From NCBI GenBank assembly GCA_030840645.1, contig JAVEEC010000112.1:1-44005 (forward strand): a DNA stretch of 44,005 bases. Reading direction: 5' to 3'. The DNA comes from Frankiaceae bacterium. Its GTDB lineage: Bacteria; Actinomycetota; Actinomycetes; BP-191. Below are positions 32,443-40,323 of this stretch, piece after piece; position 1 is the stretch's first letter, and the number at the start of each line of letters is the position of its first letter. A program made the translations under genes and the position numbers. Under the pieces are notes generated by a model, which saw only the letters and a list, made by a program, of their open reading frames with translations, was not told the origin of the DNA and ran no database searches.

Positions 32443-32802
32443 CAGACGCGGGCGGTAGCGCGTACCCGAGAGCGCGCGGCCGACCAGGTCGACCGCGACG
32501 GCCGCGCGCGACAGCCGGAGGGCCTCGGCGTCGTACGCCCCGATCGCCTCCTCCACGACCTCGGGGGGCAGGTCGCGCAACGCGTGCCGCACGGTCTCGA
32601 CGCCCCGGCGTACGCCCTCCAGGCAGGCGTCGACGTGCTCCCCCGCGAACCGCGCGAGCAGCGGCGGCCAGCGGCGCAGGACGCCGTACGACCGGTACTC
32701 CGGCGGGCAGAGGTCGAGCAGCCAGTTGACGGCCTTCCGTTCCCAGGCGTCCGCGCCGGGGGGCGGGACCTCGGCCGGCCACCCGGGGGGAACGGCGCTC
32801 AC
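32440..32802 (-). CDS. Small conserved-looking protein coupled to the TRAM methyltransferase gene
   Basis: A 120-residue soluble protein: a Pro-rich N-terminus, then DAWERKAVNWLLDLCPPEYRSYGVLRRWPPLLARF, HVDACLEGVRRGVETVRHALRDLPPEVVEE and a basic end GTRYRPRL. It is largely helical with no membrane segment. Start GTG 32802 overlaps the methyltransferase stop (GTGA). The strong coupling and ordered sequence indicate a real protein. I cannot name a family. Association with rRNA or tRNA modification is suggested only by position. Confidence 0.75.
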   Translation of the reverse strand: MSAVPPGWPAEVPPPGADAWERKAVNWLLDLCPPEYRSYGVLRRWPPLLARFAGEHVDACLEGVRRGVETVRHALRDLPPEVVEEAIGAYDAEALRLSRAAVAVDLVGRALSGTRYRPRL

Positions 32803-34025
32803 GCCGGCTCCAGGGTCGCGACGCACTCGACGTGCGCGGTCATCGGGAACAGGTCGAACGCGCGCAACGACGTGAGCGCGTACCCCGGTACGTCGCGCAG
32901 GTCGCGGGCGAGCGACGCGGGGTCGCAGGAGACGTACGCCACCCGCCGGGGGGCCAGCGCCGCGATCGCGGCCATCACCGGCGCGCCCGCGCCGTCGCGC
33001 GGCGGGTCGAGGACGACGAGGTCGGCCCGGCCGAGACCGAGCCGGGCGAGGACCTGGTCGGCGCGGCCCTCGTGCGCCTCGGCGTTGGGCAGGTCGCGGA
33101 GGTTCTGCCGCGCGTCGGCCACGGCGCCGGGGTCGGACTCGGCGGCGAACACCCGCGACACCAACGGCGCCAGCGCGCCCGCGAACAGCCCCACGCCGCT
33201 GTACAGGTCCACCGCGACGTCGCCGCGCTGGGGCGCGAGCGCCGCCACGACCGCGTCCACGAGGACGTCGGGCGCGTTGACGTGGGCCTGCCAGAAGCCG
33301 CTGCCGCCGACCCACCAGGTCCGCCCGGCAGCGGTCTCGCGGACGCCGGGACGCCCGCGGACTGGCAACGCTCCCCCGCGCCCGTCGCCGCGGAGCACCG
33401 ACACGTCGGGCGCGACGTCGGCACCGACCGGTGCCTTCTTCCGCTTCGCGGTGACGACGACAGCGCGGTCCTCGCCCGCGATCACCTCGACCTCGGCCAT
33501 CCCCGGCCAGCGCAGCGCCTCGGCACCCACGGACTCGACCCCCGGCGACGCGATCAGGCAGAAGTCGAGCGGCTCGATCTCCTCGGAGCGGTGCCGGTGC
33601 AGCCCGAGCCGCCCGTCATCGGTGACCGCGAAGCGCACGCGCGTGCGCCAACCGAGCGCCGGCTCGACCTCCTCCACGACGACGTCGCGGTCGATCCCCG
33701 CGACCCGGAAGAGCTGCTCCCGGACCACCTCGGCCTTGAGACGTCGTTGCGCCGCAACGGTCGCGTGCTGCCAGTCGCAGCCGCCGCACCGGCCCGGCTT
33801 GGCGTACTCGCACGGCTCCTCCACGCGGTCCGGCGAGGCGACCAGGACCGACACGGCGTCGGCGCGGAGCCAGCGGTCGCGCTCCTCGGTGACCCGCGCG
33901 ACGACGGTCTCGCCGGGCAGCGCGTGCCGGACGAACACCGTCCGCCCGTCGGGCGCCGTGGCGACGCAGCCGCCGCCGTGCGCCGGCCCCCCGACCGACA
34001 ACGTGAGGTCGGTGCCGATGCTCAG
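32799..34025 (-). CDS. TRAM-domain class I RNA methyltransferase (RlmD/TrmA-like, m5U)
   Basis: About 408 residues. An N-terminal TRAM-like OB domain (1-65) is followed by iron-sulfur cluster cysteines 72, 80, 83 (CEYAKPGRCGGC) and 156. The SAM domain follows (VAVDLYSGVGLFAGALAP, VVLDPPRDGAGAPV) with the nucleophile Cys367 in AYVSCDPASLARDL and the glutamate in HVECVATLEP. It would methylate C5 of a uridine in rRNA or tRNA. The start is odd: no ATG, GTG or TTG lies at the beginning of the TRAM fold. CTG 34025 overlaps the permease stop (CTGA) and is used here; TTG at residue 9 or a GTG about 26 codons upstream are alternatives. Confidence 0.85.
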   Translation of the reverse strand: MSIGTDLTLSVGGPAHGGGCVATAPDGRTVFVRHALPGETVVARVTEERDRWLRADAVSVLVASPDRVEEPCEYAKPGRCGGCDWQHATVAAQRRLKAEVVREQLFRVAGIDRDVVVEEVEPALGWRTRVRFAVTDDGRLGLHRHRSEEIEPLDFCLIASPGVESVGAEALRWPGMAEVEVIAGEDRAVVVTAKRKKAPVGADVAPDVSVLRGDGRGGALPVRGRPGVRETAAGRTWWVGGSGFWQAHVNAPDVLVDAVVAALAPQRGDVAVDLYSGVGLFAGALAPLVSRVFAAESDPGAVADARQNLRDLPNAEAHEGRADQVLARLGLGRADLVVLDPPRDGAGAPVMAAIAALAPRRVAYVSCDPASLARDLRDVPGYALTSLRAFDLFPMTAHVECVATLEPA

Positions 34026-35956
34026 TGGGCCGGCCCGGTGGGGGCACCGACGCCGGTGTCGGGCACGGCCTCCTCGGGCTCGGGCGCCGACGACAGGTGC
34101 CACGGCACGCTGGTCACCATCACGCCCGGCTGGAACAGCAGGAACGCCTTGATCCGCAGCGCGGACTGGTTGTGCAGCAGCTGCTCCCACCACTTGCCGA
34201 CGACGTACTCGGGGATCACGACGGTCACGACGTCGCGGTCGCCGCCGTTCTCGCGCAGGCGGCGGACGTAGTCGAGCACCGGCTTGGTCACCTCGCGGAA
34301 CGGTGACGCGATGACCTTCAACGGCACGTCGATGCCGGAGCGCTCCCACTCCTCCTGCAGCCGCCTGCTCTCGTCCGGGTCGACCTCCACGTAGAGCGCG
34401 GTAAGGTCGTGCGGCTTGATGGACTTGGCGTAGTTCAACGCGCGCAGCGTCGGGTTGTGCAGCTGCGAGACGAGGACTACGGCGTGGTTGCGGGCGGGCA
34501 GCACCGGCCGGGTCGAGGCGAGCCGCAGCTCCTTCGCGACGCGCTGGTAGTGCCGGTTGATGCCCTTCATGATCAGGAACAGGATCGGCATCGCGATCAC
34601 GACGATGTACGCGCCCTTGACGAACTTCGAGGCGAGCACGATGACGAGAACGACGGCGGTCGTCGCGGAGCCGACCATGTTGATGGCGCGGGCGCGCTTG
34701 ATCTTGCCGCGGTCGGCGTCCGGCTCGTCGCGGAGCTTGCGGTTCCACCGGCGGACCATGCCGAGCTGACCGAGAGTGAACGACACGAAGACGCCGACAA
34801 TGTAGAGCTGGATCAGGTGCGTGACCTCGGCGTCGAAGACGACGACGAGCAACGCCGCGAACAACGCCAGCAGGACGACGCCGTTCGAGAAGACCAGGCG
34901 GTCGCCGCGGTTGTGTAGCTGGCGCGGCAGGTACCGGTCCTGCGCGAGGATCGACGCGAGGCGCGGGAAGTCCTGGTACGCCGTGTTGGCGGCGAGGACG
35001 AGGATCGCGGCGGTGAACGCCTGCACGTAGTAGAAGCCGAACGACTTGGCCCCGAACACCGCCCCGGCGATCTGCGACACGACCGAGGCGTGCGCCTCGT
35101 CGGTGACGTGGACGTGGGTGAGCATCGCGAGCGCGGTGATGCCGATGAACATGGTGATGGCCAACGACGCCATCATCAGCAACGTCTTGGCGGCGTTCTC
35201 CGACTGCGGCTTCTTGAACGCCGGGACGCCGTTGGCGATCGCCTCGACGCCGGTGAGCGCGGTGCAGCCGGAGGAGAACGCACGCAGGATCAGGAAGATG
35301 CCGAACCACTGCCCGGTCTTGTGCGCGTGCAGCACGAGGTTCGCGCTCTCGGCGTGCGGCAGGCTGCCGGTCGCGGCGCGGAAGAACCCGACGGCGAGCA
35401 GCGCGAAGATGCCGACGACGAAGCCGTACGTCGGGATGGCGAAGAACGTCCCCGACTCCTTGACGCCGCGCAGGTTCATGACGGTGATGAAGACGATGAA
35501 GCCGAGCGCGATGGAGACCCGGTGCTTCTGGAGCTCGGGGAACGCCGAGTACATGGCGTAGACGCCGGCCGAGATCGACACCGCGACCGTCAGGACGTAG
35601 TCGATCATCAGAGCGCTGGCGGCGACCAGACCGGCGTTGTGGCTTACGTTCTCGTGGGCGACGACGTAGTCGCCCCCGCCGCTCGGGTACTCGCGGACGG
35701 TCTGCCGGTACGACGCGGTGATGACCATGAACAGCAGCACGACGGCGGCCGCGATCATCGGCGTCGACGCGAGGTACGCGAGCCCGCCGACGCCGAGGAC
35801 GATCAGCACCTCCTCGGTCGCGTACGAGACCGAGGAGAGGGCGTCGCTGGAGAACACGGGGAGGGCGAGCTTCTTCGGCAGCAGCGTGTGACCCATGTCC
35901 TCGCTGCGGATCGGGCGGCCGACGAAGATCCGCTTGGGGACGTCCAGGAGACCCAT
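34022..35956 (-). CDS. kimA: KimA-like (APC superfamily) potassium permease
   Basis: A 644-residue protein with about twelve membrane helices (1-460) and a cytosolic C-terminal domain (about 470-644). The N-terminal IFVGRPIRSEDMGHTLLPKK and FSSDALSSVSYATEEVLIVLG match Bacillus KimA/YdaO-type K+/H+ symporters better than amino-acid permeases. The C-terminal part (NHAVVLVSQLHNPTLRALNYA, VVIPEYVVGKWWEQLLHNQSALRIK) is typical of the same family. The divergent neighbours are two TrkA-type RCK genes, which supports a K+ role. ATG 35956 is used; a TAGCAT hexamer ends 8 bp upstream. The older name for the family is amino acid permease. Confidence 0.82.
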   Translation of the reverse strand: MGLLDVPKRIFVGRPIRSEDMGHTLLPKKLALPVFSSDALSSVSYATEEVLIVLGVGGLAYLASTPMIAAAVVLLFMVITASYRQTVREYPSGGGDYVVAHENVSHNAGLVAASALMIDYVLTVAVSISAGVYAMYSAFPELQKHRVSIALGFIVFITVMNLRGVKESGTFFAIPTYGFVVGIFALLAVGFFRAATGSLPHAESANLVLHAHKTGQWFGIFLILRAFSSGCTALTGVEAIANGVPAFKKPQSENAAKTLLMMASLAITMFIGITALAMLTHVHVTDEAHASVVSQIAGAVFGAKSFGFYYVQAFTAAILVLAANTAYQDFPRLASILAQDRYLPRQLHNRGDRLVFSNGVVLLALFAALLVVVFDAEVTHLIQLYIVGVFVSFTLGQLGMVRRWNRKLRDEPDADRGKIKRARAINMVGSATTAVVLVIVLASKFVKGAYIVVIAMPILFLIMKGINRHYQRVAKELRLASTRPVLPARNHAVVLVSQLHNPTLRALNYAKSIKPHDLTALYVEVDPDESRRLQEEWERSGIDVPLKVIASPFREVTKPVLDYVRRLRENGGDRDVVTVVIPEYVVGKWWEQLLHNQSALRIKAFLLFQPGVMVTSVPWHLSSAPEPEEAVPDTGVGAPTGPAH

Positions 35957-35964
35957 GACAGGCG

Positions 35965-35970
35965 ATGCTA
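35965..35970 (-). promoter_or_regulatory. -10 element (TAGCAT) of the KimA-like gene, leaderless type
   Basis: TAGCAT on the minus strand is followed by 8 bases and ATG 35956. Confidence 0.45.
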
Positions 35971-36002
35971 TCCGCGTCGCGGAGCGGGTATCGCACGCGG
36001 TG

Positions 36003-36008
36003 TAGCGT
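36003..36008 (+). promoter_or_regulatory. Likely -10 element (TAGCGT) of the ceoB-ceoC operon
   Basis: TAGCGT lies 31 bp before GTG 36040. Unlike the leaderless genes, this leader carries a good ribosome site (GAAGGAG). Confidence 0.4.
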
Positions 36009-36039
36009 TGCCGCCGCCCGCCCGAGAAGGAGCGTACGA

Positions 36040-36708
36040 GTGCACGTCGTGATCATGGGCTGCGGCCGCGTCGGCTCGACGCTGGCGCTGCGGCTGGAAC
36101 AGCTCGGCCACACGGTCGCGATCATCGACCGCGACGGCGGGGCGTTCCGGCGGCTGCCGAAGGACTTCGCCGGGCAGTCGGTCGTCGGTGTCGGCTTCGA
36201 CAGGGAGACGTTGGTCGAGGCGGGGATCGAGCGGGCCGAGGCGTTCGCCGCCGTGAGCAACGGTGACAACTCGAACATCATCAGCGCGCGGGTCGCCCGC
36301 GAGCAGTTCGGCGTCCAGCACGTCGCCGCGCGGATCTACGACCCGCGCCGCGCGGAGGTCTACCAGCGCCTCGGCATCCCCACCGTCGCCACCGTGCGCT
36401 GGACCGCCGACCAGGTCCTGCGCCGCCTCCTGCCCGCCGCGAGCGAGGACGAGTGGAGCGACCCGTCGGGTCGCGTGATCGTCGCGCAGATCGACGTTCC
36501 CGCGTCGTGGGTGGGGCGGCGTTACTCCGAGCTGGAGGCCGCGACCGGGGCGCGCGTCGCCTGCCTCACCCGCCTCGGCGTCGGCCAGCTGCCGAAGAAG
36601 GACACCGTGGTCCAGGAGGGCGACATCGTGCACTTCGCGCTGGTCCGCGAGCAGCTCCCCGAGGTCGAGCGGGCCGTCGCCGCCGGGGCCGAGGGAGGGT
36701 CGCACTGA
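36040..36708 (+). CDS. ceoB: TrkA-family K+ transport regulator, first copy (CeoB)
   Basis: A 222-residue RCK protein. The N-terminal NAD/nucleotide-binding domain has GCGRVGSTLALRLEQLGHTV with the acidic end of strand 2 at AIIDRD. The C-terminal TrkA-C domain starts near residue 140 (VIVAQIDVPASWVGRRYSELE, ending DIVHFALVREQLPEVER). Such proteins gate K+ uptake systems in response to nucleotides. The GTG 36040 start has GAAGGAG upstream. It is followed with one-base overlap by the second copy. In M. tuberculosis the pair is ceoB-ceoC (trkA-trkB). Confidence 0.9.
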   Translation: MHVVIMGCGRVGSTLALRLEQLGHTVAIIDRDGGAFRRLPKDFAGQSVVGVGFDRETLVEAGIERAEAFAAVSNGDNSNIISARVAREQFGVQHVAARIYDPRRAEVYQRLGIPTVATVRWTADQVLRRLLPAASEDEWSDPSGRVIVAQIDVPASWVGRRYSELEAATGARVACLTRLGVGQLPKKDTVVQEGDIVHFALVREQLPEVERAVAAGAEGGSH

Positions 36709-37376
36709 TGCGGATCGTCATCGCGGGCGCGGGCAACGTCGGCCGCTCCATCGCCGCGGAGCTGATCGGCAACGGCCACGACGTCCTCCTGGTGGAGCGG
36801 GAGTCGCGCGCGATCAAGGAGGAGACCGTTCCTGGGGCGAAGTGGCTGCTCGCCGACGCGTGCGAGCTGACCCAGCTGGAGAAGGCGAACCTCGAGGACT
36901 GCGCCGTCGTCGTCGCGGCGACCGGCGACGACAAGGTCAACCTGGTCGTGTCGCTGCTCGCCAAGACGGAGTTCGGCGTGCCGCGCGTCGTCGCGCGGGT
37001 CAACCACCCCAAGAACGAGTGGCTGTTCAACGAGGGGTGGGGCGTCGACGTCTCCGTCTCGACGCCGCGGATGCTGACCGCACTCGTCGAGGAGGCGGTG
37101 ACGGTCGGCGACCTGGTCCGGCTGATGACGTTCGAGCATGGCCGGTCGTCGCTGTCGGAGCTGCGCCTCGCCCCGGACTCGCCGATCCTCGGCAGGACCG
37201 TCGGCGAGATCGACTGGCCGACCGACAGCGCCCTGGTCGCGATCCTGCGCGAGGGGCACGTGCTCGTGCCGACGCCGGAGACGCCGTTGGAGGCCGGTGA
37301 CGAGCTGCTCGTCGTCGCCACCGAGGACCGCGACGACGAGCTGGACGCCCTGCTCTCGAAGCCGGGGCCGGGCTAG
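36708..37376 (+). CDS. ceoC: TrkA-family K+ transport regulator, second copy (CeoC)
   Basis: A 222-residue RCK protein, exactly the length of its neighbour. The nucleotide site is IAGAGNVGRSIAAELIGNGHDVLLVERE. Conserved NAD-domain features include ATGDDKVNLVVSLLAKTEFGVPRVVARVNHPKN. The TrkA-C part ends with LEAGDELLVVATEDRDDELDALL. ATG 36708 overlaps the TGA of ceoB by one base. The two proteins may form hetero-oligomers acting on the divergent KimA-like permease or on a Trk/Ktr channel elsewhere. No channel gene is in the window. Confidence 0.9.
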   Translation: MRIVIAGAGNVGRSIAAELIGNGHDVLLVERESRAIKEETVPGAKWLLADACELTQLEKANLEDCAVVVAATGDDKVNLVVSLLAKTEFGVPRVVARVNHPKNEWLFNEGWGVDVSVSTPRMLTALVEEAVTVGDLVRLMTFEHGRSSLSELRLAPDSPILGRTVGEIDWPTDSALVAILREGHVLVPTPETPLEAGDELLVVATEDRDDELDALLSKPGPG

Positions 37377-37747
37377 TCCTTGGCGGGCAGCAGGCGGTAC
37401 GCCGGGTTGTACATCGTGCGGCGGCCGTGGTCGGCGTCCGCGAGGCGGCCCTCCGCGATCAGCGAGACGCCGGGCTTGACGCCCTCGATGCGGCGGCGGC
37501 CCAGCCAGGTGACGTAGACGGTGGCGGTGCCGTCGTAGAGCTCGGCCTCCAGCGCGGGAACGCCGCCGCGCGGGCGGATGGTCACGCTCTGGACGACGCC
37601 GTGCAGGCAGACCGGGGTGCGCGAGGGGGCGTCGGCGATGTGGCAGGCGCCGTGCTGCTCGGCGCGCCCCGCGAGCTCCTCGGCGGCGAGGTCGTCGTCG
37701 TCGGCCGTCAGCCGCCGCAGCGCCTTGCGGAACCGTCCGTCTGGCAT
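37373..37747 (-). CDS. OB-fold nucleic-acid-binding type protein
   Basis: A 124-residue protein with an N-terminal helical part (GRFRKALRRLTADDDDLAAEEL), a Cys pair (HGACHIADAPSRTPVCLHG), and an OB-fold pattern: VCLHGVVQSVTIRPRGGVPALEAELYDGTATVYVTWLGRRRI and GVSLIAEGRL. It corresponds to the OB-fold gene (Rv2694c type, from memory) that follows ceoC in actinobacteria. Function is unestablished. It shares the palindromic stop CTAG with ceoC, which converges on it. ATG 37747 lies 7 bp after TAGGCT. Confidence 0.8.
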   Translation of the reverse strand: MPDGRFRKALRRLTADDDDLAAEELAGRAEQHGACHIADAPSRTPVCLHGVVQSVTIRPRGGVPALEAELYDGTATVYVTWLGRRRIEGVKPGVSLIAEGRLADADHGRRTMYNPAYRLLPAKD

Positions 37748-37754
37748 GGCCCGG

Positions 37755-37760
37755 AGCCTA
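37755..37760 (-). promoter_or_regulatory. -10 element (TAGGCT) of the OB-fold gene, overlapping the ccdA stop codon
   Basis: TAGGCT on the minus strand is followed by 7 bases and ATG 37747. Its first three bases are the TAG stop of ccdA. The 10-bp sequence TAGGCTCCGG is identical to that before the lipoprotein gene at 32429. Confidence 0.5.
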
Positions 37761-38423
37761 GACCGTGACGCCGAACGGCCTGGCGAGCAGCGCGGCGAGG
37801 CGGCCGTACTCGCCGCTGACGAGCAGCGCGCCGAGGGCGAGCAGCAGGACGGCGCCGACCGCGCTCACGGCGCGGCTCGCGCGGGACAGGCGGCGGGCGA
37901 GCGCGGGCGAGCCCGCGACGGCGTACGCCGCCGCCACGAACGGCACCCCGAGGCCGAGCGAGTACGCCGCCAGCAGCACGCCCCCGCGCAGCGACCCGCC
38001 CTGCACCGCGGAGACCGTGAGGACCGCGCCGAGGAACGGGCCGACGCACGGCGTGAAGGCCGTCCCGCTCACGACGCCGAGTGCGAACGGCGCGCTCGCC
38101 GCGACGCGGCGCGCGGGGATGCGCGAGAGGAGGCCGTACCGCGACTCGGCGAGCAGCGCCCCGGCGAACAGCAGCACCACGACACCGCCCGCCCGTTGCG
38201 CGCCGCTGCCTGACGCGCGGACCGCGCGGCCCAGGCCGCCCGCCGCGACGCCGAGGACGACGAACACCGTCGTGAAGCCGAGGACGTAGAGCAGCGACGC
38301 GGGGACGAGGCGGCGCGGTCCCGAGGAGAGGACAGCGACGTACGCGGGCAGCAGCGGCACGGTGCACGGCGCGAGGAACGACAGCACGCCGAACCCGAAC
38401 GCCACCACCACGGCGAGCGCCAC
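37758..38423 (-). CDS. ccdA: CcdA/DsbD-type transmembrane thiol-disulfide reductant transporter
   Basis: A 221-residue membrane protein with six predicted helices. The redox cysteines are Cys20 (LSFLAPCTVPLLPAY) and Cys126 (GTAFTPCVGPFLGAVL), the two conserved sites in CcdA. It passes electrons from cytosolic thioredoxin to extracytoplasmic thiol proteins. It starts at GTG 38423, one base after the stop of the thioredoxin-like gene, its probable partner. Confidence 0.9.
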   Translation of the reverse strand: MALAVVVAFGFGVLSFLAPCTVPLLPAYVAVLSSGPRRLVPASLLYVLGFTTVFVVLGVAAGGLGRAVRASGSGAQRAGGVVVLLFAGALLAESRYGLLSRIPARRVAASAPFALGVVSGTAFTPCVGPFLGAVLTVSAVQGGSLRGGVLLAAYSLGLGVPFVAAAYAVAGSPALARRLSRASRAVSAVGAVLLLALGALLVSGEYGRLAALLARPFGVTV

Positions 38424-38424
38424 G

Positions 38425-39498
38425 TCACCCGCCGAACGTGAACGTGAACCACCGCAGCCCGGGCGTCGTCGCGACCAGCTCGACCCGGCCCTTCGCGACG
38501 GAGGGACCGGTGAGCAGGTGGTAGAGGTCGTCCGCCGTGACGTCGACGTAGGTGCGGCCGCTCACCTCCCGCACATCACGGCCGCGACGTGCGGCGGGTA
38601 CCGGCGAGCCGTCGAGCCGGACCTCGACCCGTTGCGGCGCAACGGTTCCCGGTGGCGGTGCCAGCACCGCGTAAACGTCGCGCGCGGTGTAGTCGAGCCG
38701 CACGGTCGCGTCCGGCGCGGCGGCGCTGAGCCACTGCGCCGCACCGGTGAACCGGCCGTGCAGCAGCACGGTGTCGCGTCGCGAGCCGGTGTCGTCGCGC
38801 GTCTCGGTGACGCCGTCGCGGACCAGGCCGCCGCGTTCGGCGCCGAGGTACGTCTCGGGGGTCAGGCCGGTGCCGACGCCGTCCTTCTGCACGTCCCCCA
38901 CCCGGGTGGGGCCCGGGTCGCCGCCCTCGGCGAGCAGGCCGCGTACGGCGTCCTCGATCTGCGTGTCGCCGCCCTCGCCGATGTGCGTCAGCCGGATGCG
39001 ACCGTCACGGTCGACGAGGTAGTCGGCCGGCCAGTACTGGTTCCTGAACGCGTCCCACGTCCCGTGGTCGGGGTCCTCGGCGACCGGCCAGGTGACGTCG
39101 AGGTCGCGGACCGCGCGCGCGACGTTGTCCGGCAGCTTCTCGAAGTCGAACTCCGGCGAGTGGACGCCGATCACGGTCAGGCCGCGTGCCTCGTACGTCG
39201 CGTGCAGGGCGCGGAGGAACGGCAGCGTCCTGCGGCAGTTGATGCAGGAGTACGTCCAGAAGTCGACCAGCACCACGCGCCCGCGCAGCGCGCTCATCGT
39301 CAGCGGCGTGGAGTTGAGCCACTCGGCGATGCCCGCGAATCCCGGCGCCGGTACGGCGTCCTCCGGCGCGACGACCGCTTCGCGGCCGCCGTTGACGAGG
39401 CGCGCGGCGCGGTCGCCGCCGACGGCGAGCGCGACGACGACCGACCCCGCGACCAGCGCGCCGGCGACCACACCGGCCAGCGCCCCGCGACGGCTCAT
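38425..39498 (-). CDS. Membrane-anchored TlpA/DipZ-type thioredoxin-like protein with C-terminal DipZ domain
   Basis: A 357-residue protein. An N-terminal signal anchor (8-27) precedes a thioredoxin fold with the active-site CINC (Cys85/Cys88 in DFWTYSCINCRRTLPF) and GVHSPEFDFEK, DHGTWDAFRNQYWPADYLVD. The C-terminal 150 residues (VLLHGRFTGAAQWLS, VYAVLAPPPG, RTYVDVTADDLYHLL) match the carbohydrate-binding-like end of DipZ. In M. tuberculosis DipZ these parts are fused to the CcdA membrane domain in one polypeptide; here they are two genes. GGAGAGGGG precedes ATG 39498. Confidence 0.88.
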   Translation of the reverse strand: MSRRGALAGVVAGALVAGSVVVALAVGGDRAARLVNGGREAVVAPEDAVPAPGFAGIAEWLNSTPLTMSALRGRVVLVDFWTYSCINCRRTLPFLRALHATYEARGLTVIGVHSPEFDFEKLPDNVARAVRDLDVTWPVAEDPDHGTWDAFRNQYWPADYLVDRDGRIRLTHIGEGGDTQIEDAVRGLLAEGGDPGPTRVGDVQKDGVGTGLTPETYLGAERGGLVRDGVTETRDDTGSRRDTVLLHGRFTGAAQWLSAAAPDATVRLDYTARDVYAVLAPPPGTVAPQRVEVRLDGSPVPAARRGRDVREVSGRTYVDVTADDLYHLLTGPSVAKGRVELVATTPGLRWFTFTFGG

Positions 39499-39531
39499 CA
39501 CGCACCCCTCTCCGTCTCGCAAGAATGCACC

Positions 39532-40323
39532 GTGCGGACCTGGCGGCTCGACCTCGGCGCGGTCTCGCTCGCCGTCAACGAACGCGGAGAGGCGGACGCT
39601 CCCGCCGCGCTCGTCGCGCACGGCGCCGGGTCGACCGGGGAGTTCGCGGCGCGGTGCTGGTCCGGACTGGTCGAGGCCGGGTACCGGCTGGTGACGTACG
39701 ACCTCCGCGGCCACGGCGCCAGCACGCCGCTGCCGGACCCCGTCGACCACGCGCTCCCCCGCCACGTCGCCGACCTCGCCGCGCTGGTCGACGCCACCGG
39801 CGCCCGGGTCGTCGGCGGCACGTCGCTCGGGGCGCACGTCGCGGCCGCGTACGCCGTATCCGGAGCCGCGCTGGACGCGCTGCTGCTGGCCGCGCCCGGC
39901 TGGCTCGGGGCGGGCGCCGCGACGGCCGCCGCGCACGCCGCCGTCGCCGAGGAGGTCGCCGCGATCGGCGCCGCCGCGACGCTGGCGCGGATCGCCGCCG
40001 ACCCGGCCGTGCCGCGCTGGGTGGTCATCGAGCTGGACCGGGCCTGGCCCGCGCACCACCCGGAGTCGCTGGTGGCAGCGTTGCGCGCGGTCGCCGCGGA
40101 CCCGGCGCCCGGCCTCGACGCGCTGGCGAACGTCACGGCGCCGGCCGGGGTCGTCGGTCTGGTGGACGACCCCGGGCACCCGTTCGCGGCCGCGGAGGCG
40201 TACGCCGCCGCCCTGCGCCGGGGCGCGCTGGAGTCGCTGACGCTGGGCGAGTGGGGCGAACGCCGCGCGATCCTCGGCGACGCCGCACTCGCGGCGTGCC
40301 GGCGGGCTATCGCGTCTCGGTGA
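39532..40323 (+). CDS. Alpha/beta hydrolase-fold protein
   Basis: A 263-residue protein with LDLGAVSLAVNERG, the HG motif VAHGAGSTGEFAARCW, YDLRGHGAS, the nucleophile elbow GGTSLGAHVAAAY (Ser in GTSLG), an Asp-containing VGLVDDPGHPF and a histidine there that could complete the triad. It is probably an esterase or related enzyme of unknown substrate. A hydrolase at this position between the OB-fold gene and DUF3710 is part of the conserved order. GTG 39532 lies 5 bp after AAGAAT, a possible -10. The gene converges on DUF3710 with a 17-bp overlap. Confidence 0.82.
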   Translation: MRTWRLDLGAVSLAVNERGEADAPAALVAHGAGSTGEFAARCWSGLVEAGYRLVTYDLRGHGASTPLPDPVDHALPRHVADLAALVDATGARVVGGTSLGAHVAAAYAVSGAALDALLLAAPGWLGAGAATAAAHAAVAEEVAAIGAAATLARIAADPAVPRWVVIELDRAWPAHHPESLVAALRAVAADPAPGLDALANVTAPAGVVGLVDDPGHPFAAAEAYAAALRRGALESLTLGEWGERRAILGDAALAACRRAIASR

